The notes beneath the pieces are model-generated. The model saw only the letters and a program-made list of their open reading frames with translations, made no database searches and was not told the DNA's origin. A stretch of DNA of 41,244 nt from Sphaerisporangium cinnabarinum (GTDB lineage Bacteria; Actinomycetota; Actinomycetes; Actinomycetales; Cellulomonadaceae): the NCBI GenBank assembly GCA_003052455.1, contig QAPD01000037.1, positions 1 through 41,244 on the forward strand, written 5' to 3'. Position 1 is the first letter of the stretch, and each line of letters begins with the position of its first letter. Positions 24,139-31,902 of this stretch are shown here, in pieces. The translations under genes and the position numbers were made by a program.

Positions 24139-24843
24139 TCAGTCGTCCGCGTCGAGGATCTTGGTGATGCGCACCCCGTAGTCGCCGCCGTCGACGACGA
24201 CGACCTCGCCCTTGGCGATCGTGCGGCCGTTGAGCTGCACGTCCGCCGGCGCCCCGGCGGACCGGTCGAGCTCGACGACGGCGCCCGGCTCGAGGTTGAG
24301 CACGTCCCGCACCGGCATGCGCGTGCGGCCCACGATCACCGAGAGGCGCATCTCGACGTTGGAGATGCGCGCGAGCCGGGCGCCGGTCACGGCCTCGTCG
24401 GGCAGGCCCTGCAGCGCGCGGCGGGTCCGCACGACGAACCAGCCCGCCGTCGGGCCGTCGTCCGTGGCGAGCTCGAACACCACGGCCTCCGGGTCCTCGA
24501 AGAGCGCGGTCGCGTCGGCGACCCGCACCTCCCCGAGCACGCCGACGCCGGTGGTCGCCCCCGCAGCCTCCAGCGCGGGACGCAGGACGTCGGTGACGTC
24601 GAGCGCCGCCTCCTGGGAGGCGTCGGCGAGCGCGTCCTGGTCGATGAGGGCGAGCGCGAGGTCGGAGCCGGAGCTCCCCACGTACGACGCGACGACCGCC
24701 CGCGCGGCCTGCGGGCCGACGGGGGCCCCGCCGCGCAGGGCCGCACGCAGCGGGGTGCTGGTCGGGACGAGCGCGACGAGCGCGTGGGCGGCGGCGGACG
24801 CGGCCTCGACGACGGACTGCTCGACCGGGGTGGCGGTGCTCAT
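24139..24843 (-). CDS. fliN: Flagellar motor switch protein FliN (with N-terminal extra domain)
   Basis: C-ring subunit that works with FliM and FliG in rotation switching and export docking. The 234-aa product ends with a SpoA/FliN domain (about 155-232: ISNVEMRLSVIVGRTRMPVR, VLNLEPGAVVELDRSAGAPADVQLNGRTIAKGEVVVVD, YGVRITKIL). It carries an extra N-terminal domain of about 140 residues, so it resembles the long FliN/FliY layout, although clear CheC phosphatase motifs are not visible. ATG 24843 is three bases from the fliM stop. Confidence 0.9.
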   Translation of the reverse strand: MSTATPVEQSVVEAASAAAHALVALVPTSTPLRAALRGGAPVGPQAARAVVASYVGSSGSDLALALIDQDALADASQEAALDVTDVLRPALEAAGATTGVGVLGEVRVADATALFEDPEAVVFELATDDGPTAGWFVVRTRRALQGLPDEAVTGARLARISNVEMRLSVIVGRTRMPVRDVLNLEPGAVVELDRSAGAPADVQLNGRTIAKGEVVVVDGGDYGVRITKILDADD

Positions 24844-24846
24844 GGG

Positions 24847-25746
24847 TCAGTTCTCCTCGGTGGTGACGATGCGGCAGGCGAGGCGGGAGCCGGACGAGCC
24901 GACGGCGCCGCGGGCCATGACGTGGCCGTCGACGATGACGTCGAGCGGGCGGGACTGGGTGTGCGGGACGCGCACGACGTCGCCGACCGCGAGGTCCAGC
25001 ACCTCGGCCGGGGTCATGGTCGCGGCGGACAGCTCGACGGTGACGTCGACGAGGGAGCGGGCGACGTGCTGGCGCGTGCGCCGGGTCGCGTCGGCGGGGT
25101 CGTCCGCCGGGTTGGCCTCGCCGAGGTGCGGGAGGAGCGCGACCGACGGCACGGCGAGGGTGGCCCGGCACGCGCGCTCCCCGACGCGGAGGTCGAGCTC
25201 GGCGACGATCATGAGCTCGGCGGTGGGGGCGGCCTGGGCGAACTGCGAGTTGTGCTGGATCGACGAGATCCGCAGCGGGCTCTCGAGCAGCCGGCCCATC
25301 GAGTGGCGCAGGTCCCGCAGGGTCTCGGTGAGCAGCGACGTGACGAGCGTGCGCTCGACGTCGGTGAACTTGCGGTCGACCACCGGGATGGTCGGTCCGG
25401 CGCCGAGCATGTGGGCGATCCACGTGAGGGCGTCCGTGTGCGGGAACTGCAGGACGGCGCGCGGGCCGATCCCGTCGAGCTCGCACACGACGAACGTCGT
25501 CGTCACGGGCAGCTCGGCGACGTAGTCGTCGTAGGTGCGCATCGAGACCGCGGCGAGGCCGACCTGGCTGACGACCCGCACGCGGGCCGTGAGCTGCGTG
25601 CCCCACTGGCGCGCGAAGCTCTCGAACGCCATCTCGAGGATGCGGTGGTGCTCGCGGACGAGCGTGGTCGGTCGGCGGAAGTCGTAGACCTCGACCTTGC
25701 GGCTCGGGGCGGGCTGCGGGACCCGGTCGGTTGTCGTCGTGCTCAC
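24847..25746 (-). CDS. fliM: Flagellar motor switch protein FliM
   Basis: C-ring protein linking FliG to FliN and, in most bacteria, the CheY-P receiver. The 299-aa product has the FliM middle domain (EMAFESFARQWGTQLTARVRVVSQ, VFCELDGIGPRAVLQFP-like strand, ERTLVTSLLTETLRDL) and a C-terminal SpoA domain (EVLDLAVGDVVRVPHTQSRPLDVIVDG). The usual N-terminal LSQxEIDxLL CheY-binding peptide is absent; the protein starts STTTTDRVPQPAP. GTG 25746 follows AGGAG. A GCATAGG element ends seven bases before the start, so a leaderless transcript is possible. Confidence 0.93.
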   Translation of the reverse strand: MSTTTTDRVPQPAPSRKVEVYDFRRPTTLVREHHRILEMAFESFARQWGTQLTARVRVVSQVGLAAVSMRTYDDYVAELPVTTTFVVCELDGIGPRAVLQFPHTDALTWIAHMLGAGPTIPVVDRKFTDVERTLVTSLLTETLRDLRHSMGRLLESPLRISSIQHNSQFAQAAPTAELMIVAELDLRVGERACRATLAVPSVALLPHLGEANPADDPADATRRTRQHVARSLVDVTVELSAATMTPAEVLDLAVGDVVRVPHTQSRPLDVIVDGHVMARGAVGSSGSRLACRIVTTEEN

Positions 25747-25753
25747 GACCGCT

Positions 25754-25783
25754 CCTATGCGGGCGCGCACGACGCGAGCCTGC
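25754..25783 (-). promoter_or_regulatory. GCATAGG element ahead of fliM
   Basis: Minus-strand GCATAGG (25760-25754), seven bases, then the fliM GTG. GCAGGCT lies at 25783-25777 with the 16-base spacing. The upstream box lies inside the motB terminator stem. The same bases include AGGAG, a Shine-Dalgarno for read-through mRNA. Confidence 0.55.
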
Positions 25784-25802
25784 GCGACGGCGCGCAGGCT
25801 CG
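25775..25802 (-). terminator. Terminator hairpin after motB
   Basis: Perfect 12-base arms (25775-25786 and 25791-25802) around ACGG, starting about 10 bases after the motB stop. It ends the flbD-motA-motB transcript or attenuates read-through into fliM. Confidence 0.65.
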
Positions 25803-25812
25803 ACGGGCCGCG

Positions 25813-26709
25813 TCACTCCCCCGGAGCGGCCGCCTCTCCCGCCGTCTCGGCGGCCCGCGCGAGAGCCCGCGCGTCCGCCTCCGCGGCCGGGACGTCCGCC
25901 GCGGTGAGCTGCCCCGCGAGCACCTGCGGGATGAGCGCGCGCACGGCCTCCGGCGCGGAGGAGAGCACCATGATGTCGACGCGCCGGTTCATCGCGAGCG
26001 CCTCGGGGCTCGTGCCCTCGGCGAGGGGCCGCGCCGAGCCGAAGCCCACCGCGGCGATCCGGTGCTCGGCCAGGCCGTCCTGCTCGACGAGGTGACGGAG
26101 CACGGCCGTGGCGCGCGACGCCGAGAGCTCCCAGTTCGACGGGAAGACCGACGTCACGGTCGAGGTGTAGTCGGCGTTCCCCTCGATGCGGATCTCGTGC
26201 CCGGTCGGCGCGAGCGTCGGCCCCACGACGTCGAGCACCCCGCGCGCCTCCTGCGTGAGCTCCGCGCTCCCCGGCGAGAAGAACGTGTCCGCGGACACGA
26301 GCCGGACCGTGAGCCCGCGCTCGTCGATGTCGAACCGCACCGTGTCGGACCGCCCCTGCGCGGCGAGGTCCCGCGCCATCGTGTCGCGCAGCGCCGCGAG
26401 GTCCGACACCTCCTGGAGCGCGCGCTCGAGGTCGGTCTCGACGTCGACCGGCTCCTCCGCCGGGTTCTCGACGACCTCCTCGACGACCGCGGCGTCCTCC
26501 ACGTTGCCGAAGCCCTCCGCGAGCGAGGACTTGAGCTCCTGGTACTTGCCCTGGTCGACCGAGCTGATGGCGAACAGGACGATGAACAGGCACATGAGGA
26601 CGGTCACCATGTCCATGTACGACACCATCCAGCGGCCGGAGCCGCCCGTGTCGTGCCCGCCGCCGCCACCGCCCCCGCCGCCGTGGCCGCCCCTGCGTCG
26701 CCGTGCCAT
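25813..26709 (-). CDS. motB: Flagellar stator protein MotB
   Basis: Stator subunit anchoring MotA to peptidoglycan. The 298-aa product has one membrane helix with the ion-binding Asp at its start (YMDMVTVLMCLFIVLFAISSVD, about residues 32-53), a plug/linker region rich in Glu, and an OmpA-like peptidoglycan-binding domain (about 140-260: LTVRLVSADTFFSPGSAEL, EIRIEGNADY, NWELSASRATAVLRHL, NRRVDIMV). An unusual run of Gly (about nine) lies at residues 8-18. ATG 26709 overlaps the motA stop (TGATG). The coupling ion cannot be told from sequence alone. Confidence 0.94.
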   Translation of the reverse strand: MARRRRGGHGGGGGGGGGHDTGGSGRWMVSYMDMVTVLMCLFIVLFAISSVDQGKYQELKSSLAEGFGNVEDAAVVEEVVENPAEEPVDVETDLERALQEVSDLAALRDTMARDLAAQGRSDTVRFDIDERGLTVRLVSADTFFSPGSAELTQEARGVLDVVGPTLAPTGHEIRIEGNADYTSTVTSVFPSNWELSASRATAVLRHLVEQDGLAEHRIAAVGFGSARPLAEGTSPEALAMNRRVDIMVLSSAPEAVRALIPQVLAGQLTAADVPAAEADARALARAAETAGEAAAPGE

Positions 26710-27482
26710 CAGGCGGCCTTGTCCTCGGGCAACGACCACTCGGGGACCATCGTCTTGAGCCGCTCGTCGATGACGCGGGCGCGCGAGCCCGCCTGGATCG
26801 ACATGTAGCCCTCGAGGAGGACGTGGAGCCGCTCGAGCTCGAGGTCCGACAGGCGCTTGAGCTTGGCGCCGATGGGCAGCCAGATGAAGTTCGCGGAGAG
26901 GATGCCCCACAGGGTCGCGATGAACGCCGCGGCGATCATGTGCCCGAGCTTCTCGGGCTCGGACAGGTTCTCCAGCACGTGGGTCAGCGAGACGACGGTG
27001 CCGACGATGCCGATCGTGGGGGCGTAGCCGCCGATCGCGTTGAAGAAGTCGTACGCGACGGCGTCCTCGCGGGCCTTGGTCTCGATCCGCTCCTCGAGGA
27101 GGGTGCGCAGCTGCTCGGCGTCCGAGCCGTCGGCGAGCGACTGCAGCGCGCTGCGCTGGAACGGGTCGTCCGTCTTCTGGGACTCCGCCTCGAGGGCGAG
27201 CAGACCGCCCTCGTTCTGGACGATCTCCGCGGCCCGGACGACCTCCTCGATGGCCTCGGCGGGACGGGGCGCCTTGCCGGTGAACGCGCGCGGCAGCGTC
27301 TTGAAGGCCCGGACCGAGTCCTTGAGCGTCCCCGACGCGACGGCGGCGAAGATGCTCGCCCCGAAGACGAGGATGATCGGTGCCGGGAGCAGGATCGACG
27401 TGATCTGCGACCCCTCGAGGTACACCATCGCGACGAGCGAGCCGAACGCGACGAGGATGCCGATGATGGTTGCGGGGTCCAT
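26709..27482 (-). CDS. motA: Flagellar stator protein MotA
   Basis: Ion-channel subunit that pushes on FliG. The 257-aa product has four hydrophobic segments, the first at MDPATIIGILVAFGSLVAMVYLEG and the last two around GGYAPTIGIVGTVVSLTHVLENL and AFIATLWGILSANFIWLPIG. The cytoplasmic loop between segments 2 and 3 contains the expected charged residues. ATG 27482 lies three bases after the flbD stop. It is co-transcribed with flbD and motB. Confidence 0.96.
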   Translation of the reverse strand: MDPATIIGILVAFGSLVAMVYLEGSQITSILLPAPIILVFGASIFAAVASGTLKDSVRAFKTLPRAFTGKAPRPAEAIEEVVRAAEIVQNEGGLLALEAESQKTDDPFQRSALQSLADGSDAEQLRTLLEERIETKAREDAVAYDFFNAIGGYAPTIGIVGTVVSLTHVLENLSEPEKLGHMIAAAFIATLWGILSANFIWLPIGAKLKRLSDLELERLHVLLEGYMSIQAGSRARVIDERLKTMVPEWSLPEDKAA

Positions 27483-27485
27483 GGC

Positions 27486-27797
27486 CTACTTCGTCCTCGG
27501 GTCGGGCAGGGGGGCGAGGGCGACCGGGCGGTCGCCGGGGGCGGGGGCGTCGTCGGGTGCGGACCGGACGACCTCGAGCGGGGCGCGCTCGACGGCGGTG
27601 GGCAGGGAGCGCGCGAGCGCGAGCACGCGCGCCTTGTGCTCCTCGACGAGGCGGATCACGACCTCCATGGGCTCGGTGACGATGTAGCGCGAGCCGTCGA
27701 TGAGCGTCACGCGCGTGTCCGGGTTGGTCTCCACGCGGGCCACCAGGTCCGCGTTGATCGCGATGCGCTCGGAGCTGAAGCGCGTGAGGACGATCAC
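27486..27797 (-). CDS. flbD: FlbD/SwrD-family flagellar protein
   Basis: Small protein (103 aa) of the FlbD/SwrD family, which in Bacillus raises flagellar torque by promoting stator action. The conserved core MIVLTRFSSERIAINADLVARVE and TRVTLIDGSRYIVTEPMEVVIRLVEE fills residues 1-55. The Pro-rich tail is variable. Its place directly before motA fits the stator role. GTG 27797 follows AGGGGGAA. This is not the NtrC-like FlbD of Caulobacter. Confidence 0.9.
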   Translation of the reverse strand: MIVLTRFSSERIAINADLVARVETNPDTRVTLIDGSRYIVTEPMEVVIRLVEEHKARVLALARSLPTAVERAPLEVVRSAPDDAPAPGDRPVALAPLPDPRTK

Positions 27798-27902
27798 GGT
27801 TCCCCCTTCGGCTGGGACGGGTCCGGGTCAGGTGCGGACGGGATCGGGACGGAGGTGCGGGACACGAGGCGGGACGGCGCGACGCGGTGCCGGTGGCGGT
27901 GC

Positions 27903-27942
27903 CGGTGCGGTGCCTCCCGGTCGGCCCGGGGGCACCGCACCG
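27903..27942 (-). terminator. Terminator hairpin after flgE
   Basis: Perfect 12-base arms (27903-27914 and 27931-27942) with an inner 5-base stem in the loop, 12 bases beyond the flgE stop. It separates the flgB-flgE operon from flbD-motA-motB. A stator promoter probably lies in 27798-27902, but no GCATAGG copy is there. Confidence 0.65.
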
Positions 27943-27954
27943 CCCGCGCCCGGG

Positions 27955-29136
27955 TCAGCGCTTGAGGTTGACGAGCTCGGTGAGCACCTCGTCGGACGTC
28001 GTGATCACGCGCGAGTTCGCCTGGAACCCGCGCTGGGACACGATGAGGTTGGTGAACTCCTGCGAGAGGTCGACGTTCGACATCTCGAGGGCGCCCGCCG
28101 TGATCGAGCCGAGGCCCGGGTCGCCGGCGGCACCGACGAGCAGCTCGCCCGAGTACTGCGTCGCGGAGAAGAGCGAGTCGCCCGCCTTCTCGAGCCCGCC
28201 GGCGTTGGTGAACGTCGCGAGCGCGACCTGACCGAGGACCTCGGTCCGGCCGTTCGAGTAGCGGCCGACGATCGAGCCGTCGCCGGAGATCGAGTACGAC
28301 GTGAGCGACCCGGCGGCCCCGCCGTCCTTGCTCGCCACGGCGACGTTCGACAGCCCCGCGTACGAGGTGAGCGCGTCGAGACCGACCGTCACCCCGCCGA
28401 CGGCGAGGGACCCGCCACCGGTCAGGGCACCCCCCGTGAACGTGAGGGCCTGCGGGCCCGCGAGCGTGGCGCCGGTCGCGCCGTCGCGGGCGCTCACGGA
28501 CCAGCCGCCGGCGGCGGCCGTGAAGACGAGCGAGAGCTTGCTCGCCCGGCCCGCCGCGTCGAAGACCTCGACGTCGCGCACGAGCTCCGTGCCGTCGGCG
28601 GCGTCGGAGGGCAGGTTGCCCCCGAACGTCACGCCCGTGGTCGCGCGGGGCGGGATGACGTCCCCGACGGGGATCGTGAGGTTCCCGAGCGGGCTGCTCG
28701 TGTTCACCACGCCGTCGGTGGCGGTCCAGCCCTGGACGAGGTCGCCGCTCGCGTTGACGAGGCGGCCGGCGCCGTCGAACGTGAACCCGCCGTTGCGCGT
28801 GTAGTACGCCTGGCCACCCCGCTCGACGACGAAGAACCCGTCGCCGTCGATCATGAGGTCGGTCGGGACGCCCGTGGTCTGGGCGGCGCCCTGCGTGAAC
28901 TGCGTCGTGATGGCCGCCGTCGTGACGCCGAGGCCGATCTGCGCGGGGTTCGCGCCGCCGACCTGCTGGTCCGGCGCGACGCCCGCCGCGACGAGCTGGG
29001 AGAGCGTGTCCTGGAACTGGGTGCGCGACGCCTTGAAGCCCGTCGTGTTGACGTTCGCGATGTTGTTGCCCGTGACGTCCAGCATGTTCTGGTGGGCGCG
29101 CAGGCCGGAGATTCCGGTGTTGAGGGAGCGGAGCAC
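27955..29136 (-). CDS. flgE: Flagellar hook protein FlgE
   Basis: Main subunit of the hook. The 393-aa product has the rod/hook N-terminal motif (MLRSLNTGISGLRAHQNMLDVTGNNIANVNTTGFKASR) and the C-terminal coiled-coil motif (NVDLSQEFTNLIVSQRGFQANSRVITTSDEVLTELVNLKR). A central D1/D2 region rich in Gly and Thr lies between. The GTG start follows AAAGGA. It lies 15 bases after flgD and ends at a terminator hairpin. Confidence 0.95.
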   Translation of the reverse strand: MLRSLNTGISGLRAHQNMLDVTGNNIANVNTTGFKASRTQFQDTLSQLVAAGVAPDQQVGGANPAQIGLGVTTAAITTQFTQGAAQTTGVPTDLMIDGDGFFVVERGGQAYYTRNGGFTFDGAGRLVNASGDLVQGWTATDGVVNTSSPLGNLTIPVGDVIPPRATTGVTFGGNLPSDAADGTELVRDVEVFDAAGRASKLSLVFTAAAGGWSVSARDGATGATLAGPQALTFTGGALTGGGSLAVGGVTVGLDALTSYAGLSNVAVASKDGGAAGSLTSYSISGDGSIVGRYSNGRTEVLGQVALATFTNAGGLEKAGDSLFSATQYSGELLVGAAGDPGLGSITAGALEMSNVDLSQEFTNLIVSQRGFQANSRVITTSDEVLTELVNLKR

Positions 29137-29151
29137 GAGAGTCCTTTCGGG

Positions 29152-29640
29152 TCAGGCGGCGGAGCTGCCGTGGTCGTCGGTGGCGCCGTCCGTGGCTGCC
29201 GGGGTCCCGGTGGCATCCGTGCTGACCGAGGAGGTGACGGCGGAGACGTGGTCGAGCTCGACCGTCACCCCGCCGATCGTCACGGTGGGTACCGCGTCGT
29301 GGTACGACACCGCGGTCGCGATGCCCGTGTGCTCGACGCCGTCGGCGTCGAGGTAGGAGACCTGGTTGCCCAGGAGGTCGGCGGCCGACTGGCGCATCTG
29401 GAGCGCGAACGACTCCTCGACGAGACCGCTCATCCGGGTGAGCGCCTCCATCATGGCGAGCGACGTCGTCTGCGAGACGATCTCGCCGGTGTCCATGGAG
29501 CTGGACGGGTCCTGGTTGCGCAGCTGGGTCACGAGCAGCTCGAGGAAGAGCTCGCTGTCGTACTCCTGCTTGGGCGCGCGCGTGTTCTTCGTGGCATACA
29601 TCGATGCCGGCACCGGCGCGCTCACGGGTTCGACGGGCAC
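29152..29640 (-). CDS. flgD: Flagellar hook assembly (cap) protein FlgD
   Basis: Hook-cap scaffolding protein required for FlgE polymerisation. The 162-aa product has the conserved FlgD N-terminal motif (FLELLVTQLRNQDPSSSMDTGEIVSQTTSLAMMEALTRM) and a short strand-rich second part (LLGNQVSYLDADGVEHTG). The large C-terminal FlgD tudor/Ig domains of E. coli are missing, as in several Gram-positive FlgD. The GTG start follows GAGAGGA. It lies 13 bases after fliK. Confidence 0.92.
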   Translation of the reverse strand: MPVEPVSAPVPASMYATKNTRAPKQEYDSELFLELLVTQLRNQDPSSSMDTGEIVSQTTSLAMMEALTRMSGLVEESFALQMRQSAADLLGNQVSYLDADGVEHTGIATAVSYHDAVPTVTIGGVTVELDHVSAVTSSVSTDATGTPAATDGATDDHGSSAA

Positions 29641-29653
29641 GGGGTTCCTCTCC

Positions 29654-31165
29654 TCAGACGAGGACGTCGAGGCGCCGGGCGGCGCCGTACGTCCTGCCGA
29701 TCACTGTCGGCTCGGTCTCGGGCTCGGTGGCCCCTCGGTGCGGGCGGGCCGGTGCGCGGTCGTGCGCACCGGGTTCCTGCGGGTCGCGGCGCGCGCCGGA
29801 GCCGTCCGCGGTGGCACCGCGGCCGTCCCGGCCGTCCCGACCGTCCACGGTCGCGCCCGGTGCTCCCGCGTCCGCGACGGTGACCGACGACGCCCCGCCC
29901 GCGATGCCCGCGAGGTCGCGCCGCAGCTCGGCCACGATCGCGCGCAGCGCCTCGCGGCCGGTGTCGTGCGGCGCGTAGAGCTCGATGCGCAGGTCACCGC
30001 CCGCGACGTGCGCACGGACCGTCACGGGCCCGAGGTTCTCGGGCGTCACGGAGAGGGTGAGCACGTGGTCGCCGTCGCCCGCCTCGGCGAGCGCGACGAC
30101 AGGCCCGGCGACCTGGGCGTGCAGCGGCTGCGCCGGGTGCGAGGCCGCCGCCGGGGCGGTGACCGCGGGCGCGCCCGCGGCGGTCGGCGCGGCGGGGGTC
30201 GGGACGGGAGCGGTGACGAGGAGCTCCGCCGCAGCCCGGGGTGCGGCGTCGGGCGCCGGGGCCGCGCCCTCCACGCCGGTCGAGGTCGGTGCCGCCGCGC
30301 CGTCCGCCTCCGCCGACGCGGGCGCGCCGACGACGTCCGTCCCCCCGGGAGCGACGGGCGCACCCGGCGTGGTGGCCCCCGGCACGGGACCCGGCGCGGC
30401 GCTCGTGGCAGACCCTGCCCCCGGCCCGGCGGTCGACAGGGGTCCGGCCGTCCCGAGGGCCTCCCCCTCACCACCGCTCACCCGCGTCGCGACGGGCACG
30501 GTCACCGGGCTCGGCGCGTCGGCGGGCGCCGTCGCGACGGACGACCACGGCGTACCGGTCGGCGTCGCCACCTCGCCCGTACCCGCCGCCGGGACCGCGC
30601 CCGGTGCGCCCGGTCGGTCGGTCGCGGCCGGGGCGGACGCGGTCCGGTCCGGGACGGCCACGGCGTCGGCCGTCGACGCGCCACGGGTCGGGACGTGCGC
30701 GTCGCCGACGCCGACCTCCGCGGCGTCCGAGGCCGCGGCAGGCGCCGCGCCGTCCACCGCCGCTGCGCCGGTGAGCGCGACGTCGAGCCCGGTGGGCGGC
30801 ACGTCGGGACGTACCAGGCCCGGGAGACCCGGTGGCACGGGCTGCCCGGCGGGTGCGTCGTCCCCGGCGGCGGTGCCCTCCGCCGGGACGTCGTCGCCCG
30901 AGGTCCCGGTGGTCGGGCTCTCGGCGGCCGAGGTCCCGGTGGTCGAGGTCCCGGCGGCGGGGGTGCCGTCGTCGGTCGCCCGGTCGGCAGGGGTGCCCCC
31001 GGGAGCGCCCGCGCGGGCGGGCTCCTGCCGGTCGCGGGCCGCTTCGCCGAGCGCCGCGTCGAAGGTGCGGCCGAACGCGTCGGCCGACCCGCCCGGCGCG
31101 GTCCGGGGACGTGCCGGCGCGGCCGGCGCGGGAGCCGGGACCAGGGTCGTCGTGGTCAGGGTCAT
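29654..31165 (-). CDS. fliK: Flagellar hook-length control protein FliK
   Basis: Secreted ruler that measures the hook and triggers the FlhB substrate switch. The 503-aa product has a long low-complexity Ala/Pro/Thr/Gly-rich N-terminal part (about 20-360), including imperfect TTGTS/AAESP repeats. The FliK C-terminal domain lies at about 375-445: HVLTLSVTPENLGPVTVRAH, LRIELYAPHDTGREALRAIVAELRRDL. The identification rests on the C-terminal domain and on position before flgD. ATG 31165 follows GAGGAGG; upstream open frame inside the NlpC/P60 gene is not coding. Confidence 0.88.
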   Translation of the reverse strand: MTLTTTTLVPAPAPAAPARPRTAPGGSADAFGRTFDAALGEAARDRQEPARAGAPGGTPADRATDDGTPAAGTSTTGTSAAESPTTGTSGDDVPAEGTAAGDDAPAGQPVPPGLPGLVRPDVPPTGLDVALTGAAAVDGAAPAAASDAAEVGVGDAHVPTRGASTADAVAVPDRTASAPAATDRPGAPGAVPAAGTGEVATPTGTPWSSVATAPADAPSPVTVPVATRVSGGEGEALGTAGPLSTAGPGAGSATSAAPGPVPGATTPGAPVAPGGTDVVGAPASAEADGAAAPTSTGVEGAAPAPDAAPRAAAELLVTAPVPTPAAPTAAGAPAVTAPAAASHPAQPLHAQVAGPVVALAEAGDGDHVLTLSVTPENLGPVTVRAHVAGGDLRIELYAPHDTGREALRAIVAELRRDLAGIAGGASSVTVADAGAPGATVDGRDGRDGRGATADGSGARRDPQEPGAHDRAPARPHRGATEPETEPTVIGRTYGAARRLDVLV

Positions 31166-31176
31166 CGTGGTCCTCC

Positions 31177-31902
31177 TCAGCCGATCACGCGGCGGATGGT
31201 GGTCACGGAGGCGTCGGTGACGTCCGTGACCTCGACGGTGCGGCCGGGCTTGGGCGCGTGGATCATCTGCCCGTCGCCCATGTAGATGCCGATGTGCTTG
31301 CCGCCGCGCTGCACCACGAGGTCCCCGGGACGCGCCTCGGCGAGCGAGCCGACCTCGGTCCCCTGGCGCATCTGGTCGCGCGCGACGCGCGGCAGGTCGA
31401 CGCCGTGCGCGGAGTACACGAGCTGGACGAGGCCCGAGCAGTCGAGCCCGCCCTCGCCGAGGCTCTCGCCGCCCCACACGTACGGCACGCCGAGGTACTG
31501 GCGGGCCGTCTCGACGACCGCCCGTCCCGCGTCACCGCCCGGCGCGGTCGCGGAGCCGGCGGGTGCTGCAGGAACCGCGGGAGCGGCGGGCACGACGCCG
31601 GCCGCGAGCCCGGTGGAGGCGCTCGTCGCCGCTCCCGACCCGAAGAGCGCGCTGCGCGCGAGCGCGTCGGCGCCCGCCGGGCCGGACAGCGCGCCGAGCA
31701 GGCGTCCGACGACGTCCGACCCGCCCGTTCCCGCCGCGCCCGACGGCGTCGCGAGCCCGGACAGCGCCGCGAGCGCGGACGCGAAGTCGGTCGCGCTCGT
31801 CGACGAGGCCGCGGACCGGTCGGGCGCGGTCGCGGGTTCCCGCAGCGAGGCGATCTCGGTACGGATCTCGCCCACGCGGGCGAGGGCCTGGGGCATGCTC
31901 AC
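31177..31902 (-). CDS. NlpC/P60 peptidoglycan hydrolase of the flagellar operon
   Basis: Predicted cell-wall endopeptidase, probably opening peptidoglycan for rod assembly in place of the FlgJ muramidase. The 241-aa product has a short helical start, an Ala-rich linker, and a C-terminal NlpC/P60 domain (about 125-240). The catalytic Cys155 is in GGLDCSGLVQLVY, His203 in GGKHIGIYMGDG and the third residue His215 in QMIHAPK. No Sec signal peptide is visible, so export through the flagellar apparatus is possible (inference). GTG 31902 overlaps the fliJ stop; it lies between fliJ and fliK. Confidence 0.88.
   Translation of the reverse strand: MSMPQALARVGEIRTEIASLREPATAPDRSAASSTSATDFASALAALSGLATPSGAAGTGGSDVVGRLLGALSGPAGADALARSALFGSGAATSASTGLAAGVVPAAPAVPAAPAGSATAPGGDAGRAVVETARQYLGVPYVWGGESLGEGGLDCSGLVQLVYSAHGVDLPRVARDQMRQGTEVGSLAEARPGDLVVQRGGKHIGIYMGDGQMIHAPKPGRTVEVTDVTDASVTTIRRVIG

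Noticed and set aside
23513-26593. 1026-aa minus-strand open frame spanning motB to fliO
   Set aside because: Only its last 206 codons (fliO) look like protein. The rest is the non-coding frame of motB, fliM and fliN, kept open by high GC.
27798-27902. GCCGAAGG before flbD as a FliA-type -10 (GCCGATAA)
   Set aside because: Only partial match, it overlaps the ribosome site, and no TAAA-like -35 is present at the right distance.
29152-29640. flgD as a truncated gene
   Set aside because: Short FlgD without the large C-terminal domain occurs in Gram-positive bacteria. Start, ribosome site and stop are normal.
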